Assembly (NCBI GenBank): GCA_019348135.1
Contig: JAHWJY010000005.1
Location: forward strand, 1 to 58,481
Direction of reading: 5' to 3'
Length of the DNA stretch: 58,481 nt
From: Actinomycetota bacterium
GTDB taxonomy: Bacteria > Actinomycetota > Nitriliruptoria > Nitriliruptorales > Nitriliruptoraceae
The notes under the pieces were generated by a model, which saw nothing but the letters and a program-made list of their open reading frames with translations, searched no databases and was not told where the DNA came from. The translations under genes and the position numbers were made by a program. Positions 44,114 to 52,084 of this stretch are shown here, in pieces; positions within the stretch are counted from its first letter, which is position 1; every line of letters begins with the position of its first letter.

Positions 44114-44476
44114 ATGGGGAGCCTGCTCGTTCACATCACGCACGGCCCGGAGGCGCCGACGCGCGCCGCGCTGGGCACGCTGGTCGCCAAGGCGGCGCTC
44201 GACCAGGGCCACACCGTCCGGCTGTTCCTCGCCGGCGACGGTGCGCAGCTCATCCGGGACGCCTCGCTCGACGCCGTCCAGGGCGTCGGGACCGGAGCCA
44301 TGGGGGACAACCTCCGCGCCCTCGTGGACGCCGGCGTCGAGATCCTCGTCTCCGGCGCGTCCTCCAAGGCGCGCGGTGTGACGGACGCCGATCTGGAAGG
44401 CAAGAACGCGCGCTTCGCCACCCCCGGCGAGCTCGTCGAGGTCACGTTCGCCAGCGACCGGGTCCTGACCTACTGA
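44114..44476 (+). CDS. DsrE-family protein
   Basis: A 120-residue protein of the DsrE/DsrF-like fold. S-L-L-V-H-I-T-H-G-P-E-A-P-T-R-A, the A-A-L-D-Q-G-H-T-V-R-L-F-L-A-G-D-G-A helix-strand and the late G-V-E-I-L-V-S-G-A-S-S-K-A-R-G-V motif fit. The position that is Cys in sulfur-transfer members reads Ser (S-G-A-S-S), so a sulfur relay is unlikely. ATG has GGAGGAA upstream. It lies between the SCO6745 pair and the acyl-CoA dehydrogenase operon. Confidence 0.82.
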   Translation: MGSLLVHITHGPEAPTRAALGTLVAKAALDQGHTVRLFLAGDGAQLIRDASLDAVQGVGTGAMGDNLRALVDAGVEILVSGASSKARGVTDADLEGKNARFATPGELVEVTFASDRVLTY

Positions 44477-44545
44477 CGCCCCCCGCGGTCGGCGGTCCCG
44501 ACCTGCGCGGCTACGGTCCCGGACCGGCGCGGCGCAGGGAGCAGG

Positions 44546-45778
44546 ATGGACTTCGCACACGACGACCGGACGAGCGAGCTGCTCGCGCGCGTCGACGGCT
44601 TCATCCGCGAGCACGTCGACCCCGTCGAGGGCGACCACGTCCGTGAGCTGCAGGCGCAGCCGCAGCCGTGGACGGCCTCCCCGCTCGTCGAGGAGTGGAA
44701 GGGGCTCGCCCGCGAGGCGGGGCTGTGGAACCTGTTCCTCCCCGACGAGGAGCACGGCGCCGGGCTGACGAACCTCCAGTACGCCCCGCTCGCCGAACGG
44801 ATGGGCCGCTCGCTCCTGGCGCCCGAGGTCTTCAACTGCAACGCCCCCGACACCGGCAACATGGAGATCCTCCTCCACTACGGCAACCAGGCTCAGCACG
44901 ACCGCTGGCTGCGTCCGCTCCTCGCCGGCGACATCCGCTCCGCCTTCTGCATGACCGAGCCCGACGTCGCGTCGTCCGACGCCACCAACATGGAGGCGAC
45001 CGCGGCCGTCGACGGGGACGAGATCGTCCTCAACGGGCGCAAGTGGTGGAGCACCGGGGTCGGCCACCCGAACTGCGAGGTGCTGATCTTCATGGGGGTC
45101 ACCGACCCCGACGCCCACCGCTACCAGCGGCACTCCATGGTGCTCGTGCCCGTCGACGCGCCCGGCGTGACCGTCGAGCGGCTGCTGCCGGCGATGGGGT
45201 TCCTCGACGCGCCGTCCGGTCACGGCGAGGTGAGCTTCGACGACGTCCGGCTCCCGCTCGAGGACAGCGTGATCGGCGCGCCCGGTCAGGCGTTCGAGAT
45301 CGCCCAGGCACGCCTCGGGCCGGGCCGCATCCACCACTGCATGCGCCTCATCGGGCTGGCGGAGCTGGCGTTGGAGCTGGCCTGCCGTCGCGCGGTCGCA
45401 CGCACGGCCTTCCGCAAGCCCCTGGCCAACCTCGGCGGCAACCGGGAACGCATCGCCGACGCGCGCATCGCCATCCAGCAGGCGCGGCTGCTCGTGCTCC
45501 ACGCGGCCTGGCTCCTCGACACCCAGGGGCTCCTGGGCGCCCTCTCCGCCGTGTCGCAGATCAAGGTCGCGGTGCCCAACATGGCACAGGACGTCGTCGA
45601 CATGGCGATGCAGCTCCACGGCGGTGCCGGCATGAGCAACGACACCCCGCTCGCCGCCGCGTGGACGACCGCTCGCGCCCTGCGCATCGCGGACGGTCCC
45701 GACGAGGTCCACCGGGGGGTCGTCGCCCGGGTCGAGCTCGGCCCGTACATCGAGGAGGCCGAGGGGTCGCCGGCGTGA
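44546..45778 (+). CDS. Acyl-CoA dehydrogenase, ACAD10/11-type
   Basis: A 410-residue flavoprotein that oxidises an acyl-CoA at the alpha-beta bond. F-C-M-T-E-P-D-V-A-S-S-D-A-T-N-M (FAD and substrate binding), K-W-W-S-T-G-V-G-H-P-N-C and the Q-L-H-G-G-A-G-M-S-N motif near the end place it in the ACAD10/11-like group rather than short-chain enzymes. Its stop overlaps the phosphotransferase gene (GTGA), a pair that in eukaryotes is fused as ACAD10/11. There the kinase-like part phosphorylates 4-hydroxyacyl-CoA before dehydrogenation and elimination. Confidence 0.9.
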   Translation: MDFAHDDRTSELLARVDGFIREHVDPVEGDHVRELQAQPQPWTASPLVEEWKGLAREAGLWNLFLPDEEHGAGLTNLQYAPLAERMGRSLLAPEVFNCNAPDTGNMEILLHYGNQAQHDRWLRPLLAGDIRSAFCMTEPDVASSDATNMEATAAVDGDEIVLNGRKWWSTGVGHPNCEVLIFMGVTDPDAHRYQRHSMVLVPVDAPGVTVERLLPAMGFLDAPSGHGEVSFDDVRLPLEDSVIGAPGQAFEIAQARLGPGRIHHCMRLIGLAELALELACRRAVARTAFRKPLANLGGNRERIADARIAIQQARLLVLHAAWLLDTQGLLGALSAVSQIKVAVPNMAQDVVDMAMQLHGGAGMSNDTPLAAAWTTARALRIADGPDEVHRGVVARVELGPYIEEAEGSPA

Positions 45779-46848
45779 GCACCGACGAGGCCGTCGCCGT
45801 CCGCGCGTCGGACGCCTTCGACGTCGAGCGCGTGCACGCGTGGCTCGCCGACCGGCTCCCGGCGGCCCGGCACGCGACGGGCCCCCCGGAGGTGCGCCAG
45901 TTCGCCGGCGGGGCGTCGAACCTCACCTACCTCCTGCGCTACCCGGAGGCGGAGGTGATCCTGCGTCGACCGCCGGTGGGGCACCGGGCGGCCTCCGCCC
46001 ACGACATGCAGCGGGAGTTCCGGGTGCAGTCGCAGCTCGCCGACGCCTTCCCCTACGTGCCGGAGATGATCGGGTTCTGCGACGACCCCGACGTGATCGG
46101 CGACGACTTCTACGTCATGCAGAAGCTCGACGGCATCATCCTCCGGTCGCGTCCCCCGCGGGACCTCGACCTCTCGCCCGCGCGGACCCGGGAGCTGTGC
46201 ACGTCCGTCGTCGACCGGCTCGGCGACCTCCACGCGGTCGACCCCGAGGCCGCCGGGCTCGGGGACCTCGGTCGCGGGACCGGCTACGTCGAGCGACAGG
46301 TCGCGGGCTGGTCCGAGCGCTACCGCGCCGCCCGCACCCCTGGGGCACCCCGCTTCGAGCGGGTGATGGCGTGGCTCGAGCGCCACCGGCCGCCGGACGT
46401 CGCCACCGTCGTGGTCCACAACGACTACCGCTTCGACAACGTGGTGCTCGACCCGGTCGACCTGTCCGTCGTCGGCATCCTCGACTGGGAGATGGCGACG
46501 CTCGGCGACCCGTTGATGGACCTCGGGGCGTCGCTCGCCTACTGGGTCGAGGCGACCGACGACCGCCTGATGCAGGCCTTCCGCCGACAGCCGACGCACC
46601 TGCCGGGGATGCTCACCCGGCGAGAGGTCGTGGACCGCTACCTGGCCCGGACGGGCCTGGCGCTGGACGACTGGCGCTTCTACGAGGTCTACGGGCTGTT
46701 CCGGCTCGCCGTCATCATCCAGCAGATCCGCACCCGCGAGGTCGGGAAACCGCGGGCGGAGCGCAACCCGGCCTTCCGGATGTTCCCGGTCGGGGTGCGC
46801 TACCTGTCGTGGCGGTGCCGGCGGATCATCCGGAAGGGAGCCGCCTGA
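45775..46848 (+). CDS. Aminoglycoside-phosphotransferase-fold kinase (ACAD10/11 partner)
   Basis: A 357-residue APH/choline-kinase-like protein. G-G-A-S-N-L-T-Y-L-L nucleotide loop, L-R-R-P-P lysine/arginine position, V-V-H-N-D-Y-R-F-D-N-V-V-L-D catalytic loop and I-L-D-W-E-M-A-T-L-G-D-P-L-M-D-L-G metal-binding motif are all present. Coupled to the acyl-CoA dehydrogenase before it (GTGA) and the phosphatase after it (TGATG). Knowledge of ACAD10/11 suggests phosphorylation of a hydroxyacyl-CoA; this is inference from context. Confidence 0.92.
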   Translation: MSTDEAVAVRASDAFDVERVHAWLADRLPAARHATGPPEVRQFAGGASNLTYLLRYPEAEVILRRPPVGHRAASAHDMQREFRVQSQLADAFPYVPEMIGFCDDPDVIGDDFYVMQKLDGIILRSRPPRDLDLSPARTRELCTSVVDRLGDLHAVDPEAAGLGDLGRGTGYVERQVAGWSERYRAARTPGAPRFERVMAWLERHRPPDVATVVVHNDYRFDNVVLDPVDLSVVGILDWEMATLGDPLMDLGASLAYWVEATDDRLMQAFRRQPTHLPGMLTRREVVDRYLARTGLALDDWRFYEVYGLFRLAVIIQQIRTREVGKPRAERNPAFRMFPVGVRYLSWRCRRIIRKGAA

Positions 46849-47528
46849 TGGGTGCCGTCCTGCTCGTCCGTCACGCCCAGGCGTCGTTCGGCAAGGTCGA
46901 CTACGACGTGCTCTCCGCTCGCGGCGAGCGCCAGGCGGCGATCCTGGGGGAGCGGCTCCGACACCTCGACGTCGCCCGCGTGGTCCACGGCGGGATGCGC
47001 CGGCAGGAGCACACCGCGGAGATCGTGCTGGAGCACCTGGGCGAGGTGCCGGTGCGCGTGGACCCGGCGTGGGGCGAGTACGACCACGAGGCGATCCTCG
47101 CCGCCGCGGCGCCGACCGAGGACGAACAGGCGGCGATCGAGGAGCGGATGGCCGCGGCGACCGACCTGCGCCGTGCCTTCCAGGAGATCTTCGAGGCGGC
47201 CGTGTCCCGCTGGACCGCCGGCGCGCACGACGCCGACTACACCGAGCCGTACCGCGGGTTCCGGCAGCGGGTCCGCGACGGCCTCGCGACCCTGCTCGAG
47301 GACGGGGCCGCCGGGACCACCGTGGTCGTGACCTCCGGCGGGGCGATCAGCGCGGTCGTGGCCGACCACCTCGGCCTGGACGCCGACGCGTGGCGGGGCA
47401 TGAACCGGGTGCTCGTGAACACCTCCGTGACCAAGCTCGTGCACGGCCGCAGCGGGGTGACGCTCCTGACCGTCAACGACCACGCCCACCTGGAGTCGCA
47501 GGACCTCGACCTCCTCACCTACCGGTAG
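46848..47528 (+). CDS. Histidine phosphatase-family protein
   Basis: A 226-residue phosphatase of the phosphoglycerate-mutase-like fold. The catalytic His lies in L-L-V-R-H-A-Q-A-S-F-G near residue 9; the second His is in V-H-G-G-M-R-R-Q-E-H-T-A and V-T-S-G-G-A-I-S replaces the usual S-H-G-G, so the late histidine is missing from its standard place. ATG overlaps the preceding stop by one base. It completes a three-gene coupled operon with the dehydrogenase and the kinase. Confidence 0.9.
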   Translation: MGAVLLVRHAQASFGKVDYDVLSARGERQAAILGERLRHLDVARVVHGGMRRQEHTAEIVLEHLGEVPVRVDPAWGEYDHEAILAAAAPTEDEQAAIEERMAAATDLRRAFQEIFEAAVSRWTAGAHDADYTEPYRGFRQRVRDGLATLLEDGAAGTTVVVTSGGAISAVVADHLGLDADAWRGMNRVLVNTSVTKLVHGRSGVTLLTVNDHAHLESQDLDLLTYR

Positions 47529-47602
47529 GCACGCGGGGCCGGGCAGCGACGTCCGAGGAACCGTCGGTCCGGACGGTTCCCTTCGGATCCACGGAGGCCG
47601 GG

Positions 47603-47728
47603 GTGCGCGCCTCCCCGGCGACCGCCAACGTCGCCTCGTGGCGTGCCCTCGAGAAGGCTGGGTTCGTGACCCACGGGGAGTTCGACAGCGACGAGGGCCC
47701 GTGCCGGCTGATGGTCCGCCGGCGGTAG
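47603..47728 (+). pseudogene. C-terminal remnant of a GNAT acetyltransferase
   Basis: A stretch of about 41 codons reads T-A-N-V-A-S-W-R-A-L-E-K-A-G-F-V-T-H-G-E-F and ends C-R-L-M-V-R-R-R. This is the final acetyl-CoA-binding helix and last strand of RimJ/AAC-6'-like acetyltransferases; the first 120 or more residues are absent. GTG at 47603 has GGAGG five bases upstream, so a tiny peptide could still be made. The rest of the 300-base gap (47529-47828) shows no other gene. Confidence 0.65.
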
Positions 47729-47828
47729 TGCTTCAGTGCTCCCCGAGCCGGTCGACGGGTGTGGGAGCCGCCGATCCGTCGCGGCGACGGGCCGGTCGGT
47801 CGGTCACGGGGAGACCAGGAAGGCCCTC

Positions 47829-48413
47829 ATGGAACTCGTGCGTGCGCGCGGTGCCCACCCGCGGATGACGCTCCGGGTGATCGCCCTGACGGCGGTCCTG
47901 TCAGCCACCTCCTGTGCTGGCGGCACGTCGGACCCCGTCGCCGACGTGCGCCCCCTCACCGAGGGCACGCTCTCGGCGGCGGACGTCACGGACGCCTCCG
48001 AGGGTGCCGAGCTCCAGCTCACCGGTGACCTCGGCCTCGCGAACGACGGCGACGCGCTGCTCCTGTCCACGACCGAGCTCGAGCAGCTCGCCACCGTGGA
48101 GCTGGACGTGTACGAGCCCTTCGAGGAGCGGCGCATCCGCTTCTCCGGGGTCCGGGTCGCCGACCTGCTGGACTTCGCCGACGTCCCCGAGCGGGCCACG
48201 GCGCTCCACCTCGTGGCCCACGACGACTACTCGGTCACCCTCGACGTCGCCGCACTGCGGGACGAGGGCGCGGTCCTCGCGACCCGCGCTGAGGGGGAGC
48301 CCATCGCGCTGGAGGCCGGCGGTCCCATCCGCCTCGTCTTCCCCGACGGCGCCGTGACGGGCGCCAACCCGGATCTGTGGATCTGGAGCGTCCGGGACAT
48401 CGACGTCCGATGA
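47829..48413 (+). CDS. Molybdopterin-oxidoreductase-fold lipoprotein
   Basis: A 194-residue exported protein. Signal M-T-L-R-V-I-A-L-T-A-V-L-S-A-T-S-C puts the lipid Cys at 29. The mature part has the pattern of the small oxidoreductase molybdopterin-binding (SUOX) fold: R-I-R-F-S-G-V-R-V-A-D-L-L, A-H-D-D-Y-S-V-T-L-D-V, P-I-R-L-V-F-P-D-G and final W-I-W-S-V-R-D-I-D-V. The Cys that binds molybdenum in SUOX enzymes is not seen, so it may be a sensor or binding protein instead of an enzyme. ATG at 47829 has AGGAAGG upstream. The stop overlaps the histidine kinase gene (ATGA), so they probably work together at the membrane. Confidence 0.75.
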   Translation: MELVRARGAHPRMTLRVIALTAVLSATSCAGGTSDPVADVRPLTEGTLSAADVTDASEGAELQLTGDLGLANDGDALLLSTTELEQLATVELDVYEPFEERRIRFSGVRVADLLDFADVPERATALHLVAHDDYSVTLDVAALRDEGAVLATRAEGEPIALEAGGPIRLVFPDGAVTGANPDLWIWSVRDIDVR

Positions 48414-49771
48414 CCAGCGCGCCGTTCCGTTCGTCGAAGCTCGGACACGCCGAGTGGGCGCTCGCCGCCGCGTTCCTGCTCGCGCTCGTCGCCGTCGGCG
48501 CGACCGTGGTGGGGACGTTCCGGGAGCTCGACCGGGCCGACGCGGCCTACGCCGAGGCCTCCTTCCGGCTGACCACCACCGCGAACATCCAGCGCGACGC
48601 GCTCCTCCTCATCCACCTCGTGGACCACGCCGACGAGGACGTCTTCATCCGTCGTGCGACCCTGGAGCGGCAGCTGGACATCCTCGAAGGGCGACTGCCC
48701 CACGGAGGGGAGGCGGGCACGGTCGTCGCCTCGCTCCGGTCGCAGCTCGCCGGGTTCGACCGCCTGCTGTCGGCGCATGGGCTCACCGCGCCGGACGTGC
48801 ACGACTCCCTCCACGAGCTCGACCTCACGACCAAGCAGCTGTACGACCGGCTCGAGGTGCCGTTCTTCGCGCTGCAGCGGGACGCCGCCGAGCGCCGGCG
48901 CAACGCACAGCTGTGGTTGTCGGCCGGCTCGGGCGGACTGCTCGCGGCCGGCGCCGCGCTCGCGCTCACCCTCCGGCGTCGTTACCGACTGGCCTTCGGG
49001 GAGGCCTACGCCGGCCTGTCCGAGTACAACGCCGCGTTGCAGGCCCTGAACGCCGACATCCTGAGCGCGTCGCGGGCCAAGGACGACTTCATCGCGACGC
49101 TGTCCCACGAGCTCCGCACACCCCTGACCGTGATCAACGGCATGGCCGAGACGTTGCAGCGCAGCTGGACGCGGCTCACGGACGCCCAGCGGCACACGCT
49201 GATCGACGGCATCCGGCGCAACGGCGACCGGCAGAAGCGGCTCATCGACGACCTGATGACGATGGCCGGCGTCGTGTCGGGACGGATCCCCGTGAAGCCG
49301 GCGGCGGTCGCGCTGCGGGACGTGGTCCTGGAGGCACGTCGTGACGCCGGCGCCGGCCCCGAGGTGCGCATCGATCCGTCCGTGGACGACGCGACCGCCT
49401 TCGTGGATCCGGAGCACCTGCACCAGATCCTCGTCAACCTCCTCACGAACGCGCGGAAGTACGGTGCCGCGCCGATCGAGGTCAGCGCCCGCATGGACGA
49501 CGACCGCCTCCACGTCGTCGTCCGCGACCACGGGCCGGGCATCCCGCCGTCCTTCCGCCCGGCGCTCTTCGAGCGGTTCACCCAGGCGGAGGAGACCGAC
49601 CGCCGGACCAACGGCGGCCTCGGCCTCGGCCTCGCGATCGTGAAGGGGCTCGTGGAGCTCAACGGCGGCAGCGTCCACTGCGAGGACGTCGAGGTGGGGG
49701 CGTCCTTCGTCGTCACCACGCCGCGCGTCGTGGTCCTGCCCCCGGCCCCGCAGCTGCTCAGTCGACGCTGA
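48410..49771 (+). CDS. Membrane sensor histidine kinase
   Basis: A 453-residue kinase. Membrane helix at about 16-37, external region of about 130 residues (38-166) with coiled helices, second helix about 169-188, then HisKA with His233 in S-H-E-L-R-T-P-L-T and HATPase with N-box N-L-L-T-N-A-R-K, G1 D-H-G-P-G-I-P, G2 G-L-G-L-G-L-A. The tail extends about 20 residues beyond the ATPase domain. ATG overlaps the preceding lipoprotein stop, suggesting that the lipoprotein is its sensor partner. No response regulator gene lies beside it, so its output is unknown. Confidence 0.93.
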   Translation: MTSAPFRSSKLGHAEWALAAAFLLALVAVGATVVGTFRELDRADAAYAEASFRLTTTANIQRDALLLIHLVDHADEDVFIRRATLERQLDILEGRLPHGGEAGTVVASLRSQLAGFDRLLSAHGLTAPDVHDSLHELDLTTKQLYDRLEVPFFALQRDAAERRRNAQLWLSAGSGGLLAAGAALALTLRRRYRLAFGEAYAGLSEYNAALQALNADILSASRAKDDFIATLSHELRTPLTVINGMAETLQRSWTRLTDAQRHTLIDGIRRNGDRQKRLIDDLMTMAGVVSGRIPVKPAAVALRDVVLEARRDAGAGPEVRIDPSVDDATAFVDPEHLHQILVNLLTNARKYGAAPIEVSARMDDDRLHVVVRDHGPGIPPSFRPALFERFTQAEETDRRTNGGLGLGLAIVKGLVELNGGSVHCEDVEVGASFVVTTPRVVVLPPAPQLLSRR

Positions 49772-49819
49772 CCCGGTAGCCCCAACTAGCCTCCCCGCCT
49801 CCCCGGTCGAGGAGGCAAC

Positions 49820-50590
49820 GTGGGGTACCGGCGCTACGTCGCCATCGGTGACAGCACGACCGAGGGCATCGACGACCCGGACGGGGCGGGTGGCTACCGC
49901 GGCTGGGCCGACCGTCTCGCGGAGCACCTCGCCGCGGCCCAGGGCAGCGTCGAGTACGCCAACCTCGCGGTCCGCGGTCGGACCTCCCGCGCCATCCGGG
50001 AGGAGCAGCTCGCGCCGGCCCTCGCGCTCGAGCCCGACGTCGCCACGGTCGTCGCCGGCGTGAACGACCTGTTCCGGCGCTCGTCGACCCCGGCCGCCGT
50101 CGCCGCCGACATCGAGGCCATGCAGCGTGCACTGGTCGACGCCGGCGCCGTGGTCGTGACCTTCACGATGCCGGACCTCAGTCCCATCGTGCCGTTGGCG
50201 CGCGTGATCCGCGGCAAGCTCGAGGCCATCAACGACGGCATCCGGCGGGCCTCGGGACGTTCCGGCGCCCGTCTCCTCGACCTCGCCGCCCACCCCATCT
50301 CCACCGACCCGCGGCTGTGGAGCGACGACCGCCTGCACGCGAACACCCGGGGTCACGAGCGCATCTCGCGCGCGCTCGCGGCCACGCTCGACCTCGACGG
50401 CTTCGACGACTGGGCCGACCCGCTCCCGCCGGCGACGCGCGCGCGCATGCGGGCGGCCGCCGCCGCCGAGCTCGCCTGGTGGCGCGGCCACTTCACTCCA
50501 TGGGTCGTCCGTCACCTGCGCGGTCGGTCGTCCGGCGACGGCGTCACGGCGAAGCTGCCGACGCCGGTCACGGTCACCGCCCCGCGGTGA
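49820..50590 (+). CDS. SGNH/GDSL-family hydrolase
   Basis: A 256-residue cytoplasmic esterase-like protein. Block I is A-I-G-D-S-T-T-E-G with the nucleophile Ser12, block II Gly is in L-A-V-R-G-R-T-S, block III is V-V-A-G-V-N-D-L-F (Asn) and block V is D-R-L-H-A-N-T-R-G-H with Asp and His. GTG follows GAGGAGG; a TAGCCT box lies at 49788-49793. No signal peptide. A C-terminal extension of about 50 residues is Arg/Ala-rich. Substrate unknown. Confidence 0.9.
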   Translation: MGYRRYVAIGDSTTEGIDDPDGAGGYRGWADRLAEHLAAAQGSVEYANLAVRGRTSRAIREEQLAPALALEPDVATVVAGVNDLFRRSSTPAAVAADIEAMQRALVDAGAVVVTFTMPDLSPIVPLARVIRGKLEAINDGIRRASGRSGARLLDLAAHPISTDPRLWSDDRLHANTRGHERISRALAATLDLDGFDDWADPLPPATRARMRAAAAAELAWWRGHFTPWVVRHLRGRSSGDGVTAKLPTPVTVTAPR

Positions 50591-50648
50591 GCCGGCGACG
50601 GCGCAGGCGGGAGCCGACAGCGTCGCGTCGCCCACGCCGTCGCGCGGC

Positions 50649-51140
50649 TCAGTCCTCGGCCAGCAGCGCGTCGATCTGTCCGACGGCGGCGCGGATGCCC
50701 TCCTCCATCCCCATGGCCAGCACCTGCTCGAGCTCGGCGGTCGTGCCGTAGGTGGACGTGATCGTCATGCGCGTGCGCCCGCCGTCGACGGACGCGATGG
50801 CGACCTCGGCACGGCTGACGGGCAGATCGTCGTTGGGCTCGCCGGCGTCGTCGGCGAACCCGTCCTCGAAGACCAGACGAGCGGGCGGCTCGACCTCCAG
50901 CACGCGCCAGAAGCCCTTGTGCTGATCGCCCTCGGGACCCGTCATGTAGTAGCTGACGTGACCCCCGGGGCGCAGGTCGTGGTCGACGACGGTCGCCGCG
51001 TACGGCTCGGGTCCCCACCACCGCTCGAGCTGGCGCGGGTCGGCCCACAGCCGCCAGATGCGCTCGGGTGCGGCGGCGAACTCGCTGGACACGACCAGGG
51101 TCGCGTTCTCGAGGTCCTTGCTGATGTCGACGGCGCTCAC
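50649..51140 (-). CDS. AHSA1-type SRPBCC protein in ArsR operon
   Basis: A 163-residue START/Bet v1-like protein of the activator-of-Hsp90-homologue (AHSA1) family. A-P-E-R-I-W-R-L-W-A-D-P-R-Q-L-E-R-W-W-G-P is the family's W-x2-W signature and R-P-G-G-H-V-S-Y-Y-M follows. GTG overlaps the ArsR gene stop (GTGA). AHSA1 proteins next to ArsR regulators are widespread, often in stress or lipid-ligand responses, but the role is unknown. Confidence 0.9.
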   Translation of the reverse strand: MSAVDISKDLENATLVVSSEFAAAPERIWRLWADPRQLERWWGPEPYAATVVDHDLRPGGHVSYYMTGPEGDQHKGFWRVLEVEPPARLVFEDGFADDAGEPNDDLPVSRAEVAIASVDGGRTRMTITSTYGTTAELEQVLAMGMEEGIRAAVGQIDALLAED

Positions 51141-51514
51141 GTGCGGTCCTCCTGGTCGGGGGTGTCGGTATCGGGGGAGGGGAGACCATCCTCGTCGAGC
51201 AGCTCGTGCATGCGGTCGATCCGTCCGCGCCAGAGCTCCTCGTAGTGATCGAGCACGACGCTGGCGTTGCGGAGCCCGTCCATGTCCGTCGTCACCACGC
51301 GGCGACGGCCGTCGGCGCGCTTGCGCACCAGTCCGGCGCCCTCCAGCACGGCCACGTGCTTCTGCACCGCGGCGAAGCTCATCGGGTAGTGCTCCGCGAG
51401 CTCCGAGATGCCGAGGTCCCCGCCCATCGCCCGCGACAGGATGTCGCGTCGGGTGGCGTCGGCGAGGGCCCCGAACACCGCGTCGGCCCGCTCGGCCGTG
51501 ATGGTCTCTCCCAT
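51137..51514 (-). CDS. ArsR-family transcriptional repressor
   Basis: A 125-residue winged-helix repressor. F-G-A-L-A-D-A-T-R-R-D-I-L-S-R-A and A-A-V-Q-K-H-V-A-V-L-E-G-A-G-L-V-R-K-R form the DNA-binding motif of the SdpR/PPOX-adjacent ArsR group; no metal-binding Cys pairs are seen, so it is probably not a metal sensor. ATG at 51514 is preferred; an in-frame ATG at 51526 lies inside the operator. A perfect promoter and 28-bp palindrome lie immediately upstream, indicating autorepression. Confidence 0.92.
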   Translation of the reverse strand: MGETITAERADAVFGALADATRRDILSRAMGGDLGISELAEHYPMSFAAVQKHVAVLEGAGLVRKRADGRRRVVTTDMDGLRNASVVLDHYEELWRGRIDRMHELLDEDGLPSPDTDTPDQEDRT

Positions 51515-51540
51515 ACGTACAACCATATGGTTGTACGTAT
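51513..51540. promoter_or_regulatory. Perfect 28-bp palindromic operator of the ArsR operon
   Basis: Each half is 14 bases, ATACGTACAACCAT and its exact reverse complement. It covers the -10 box and most of the spacer of the ArsR promoter and ends at the second base of the start codon. Also within reach of the divergent SRPBCC gene, whose start is 58 bases away. Confidence 0.9.
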
Positions 51541-51551
51541 CCGGATGTCAA
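51522..51551 (-). promoter_or_regulatory. ArsR promoter, leaderless
   Basis: Minus-strand TTGACA (51551-51546), 18-base spacer and TATGGT (51527-51522) followed after seven bases by the ATG. Transcription should start at or next to the A of the ATG, so the mRNA is likely leaderless. The operator overlaps the box. Confidence 0.8.
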
Positions 51552-51597
51552 GGGCGCCGTGCCGCGTAGGTTCGCCACCCGTCACGAGGGAGCAGGC

Positions 51598-52059
51598 ATG
51601 GCCGCGCACGACGACGTGCCTCGCACCGCGAGCGCCACCCGGGACGTCGCGGCGCCCGCGGGGGCGATCTTCGAACTCGTCGCCGACCCGTCCCAGCAGC
51701 CCCGGTGGGACGGCAACGACAACCTGTCGGAGGCCCCACCGGGCCAGCGCGTCCGCGGCGTCGGCGACGTGTTCACGATGGTCCTGTCCAAGGGCAGCGT
51801 CCGGGAGAACCACGTCGTGGAGTTCGAGGAGGGTCGGCGCATCGCCTGGAGACCCGCCGATCCCGGCCGGCCGCCGGCCGGGCACCTCTGGCGGTGGGAG
51901 CTCGAGCCGGTGGGGGAGGCGACCACGCGGGTCACCCACACCTACGACTGGTCCGAGCTCACCGACGAGGCGCGCTTCGCACGTGCCCGGGCGACCACGC
52001 CGGAGAGGCTCGAGGCGTCGCTCGTCCGGCTCGCGGCGCTGGCGGAGGAGCACGCCTGA
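51598..52059 (+). CDS. SRPBCC-family (polyketide cyclase-like) protein
   Basis: A 153-residue ligand-binding-fold protein. Start T-R-D-V-A-A-P-A-G-A-I-F-E-L-V-A-D-P and the late W-R-W-E-L-E-P-V-G-E-A-T-T-R-V-T-H-T-Y-D-W-S strand fit the polyketide-cyclase/dehydrase-type SRPBCC group, distinct from the AHSA1 protein on the other side. ATG follows GAGGGAG; a TAGGTT box lies at 51567-51572. Divergent from ArsR, so it may share its operator. Ligand unknown. Confidence 0.85.
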   Translation: MAAHDDVPRTASATRDVAAPAGAIFELVADPSQQPRWDGNDNLSEAPPGQRVRGVGDVFTMVLSKGSVRENHVVEFEEGRRIAWRPADPGRPPAGHLWRWELEPVGEATTRVTHTYDWSELTDEARFARARATTPERLEASLVRLAALAEEHA

Positions 52060-52084
52060 GGCCGCGCTCCCCGGGACCGGTGCG

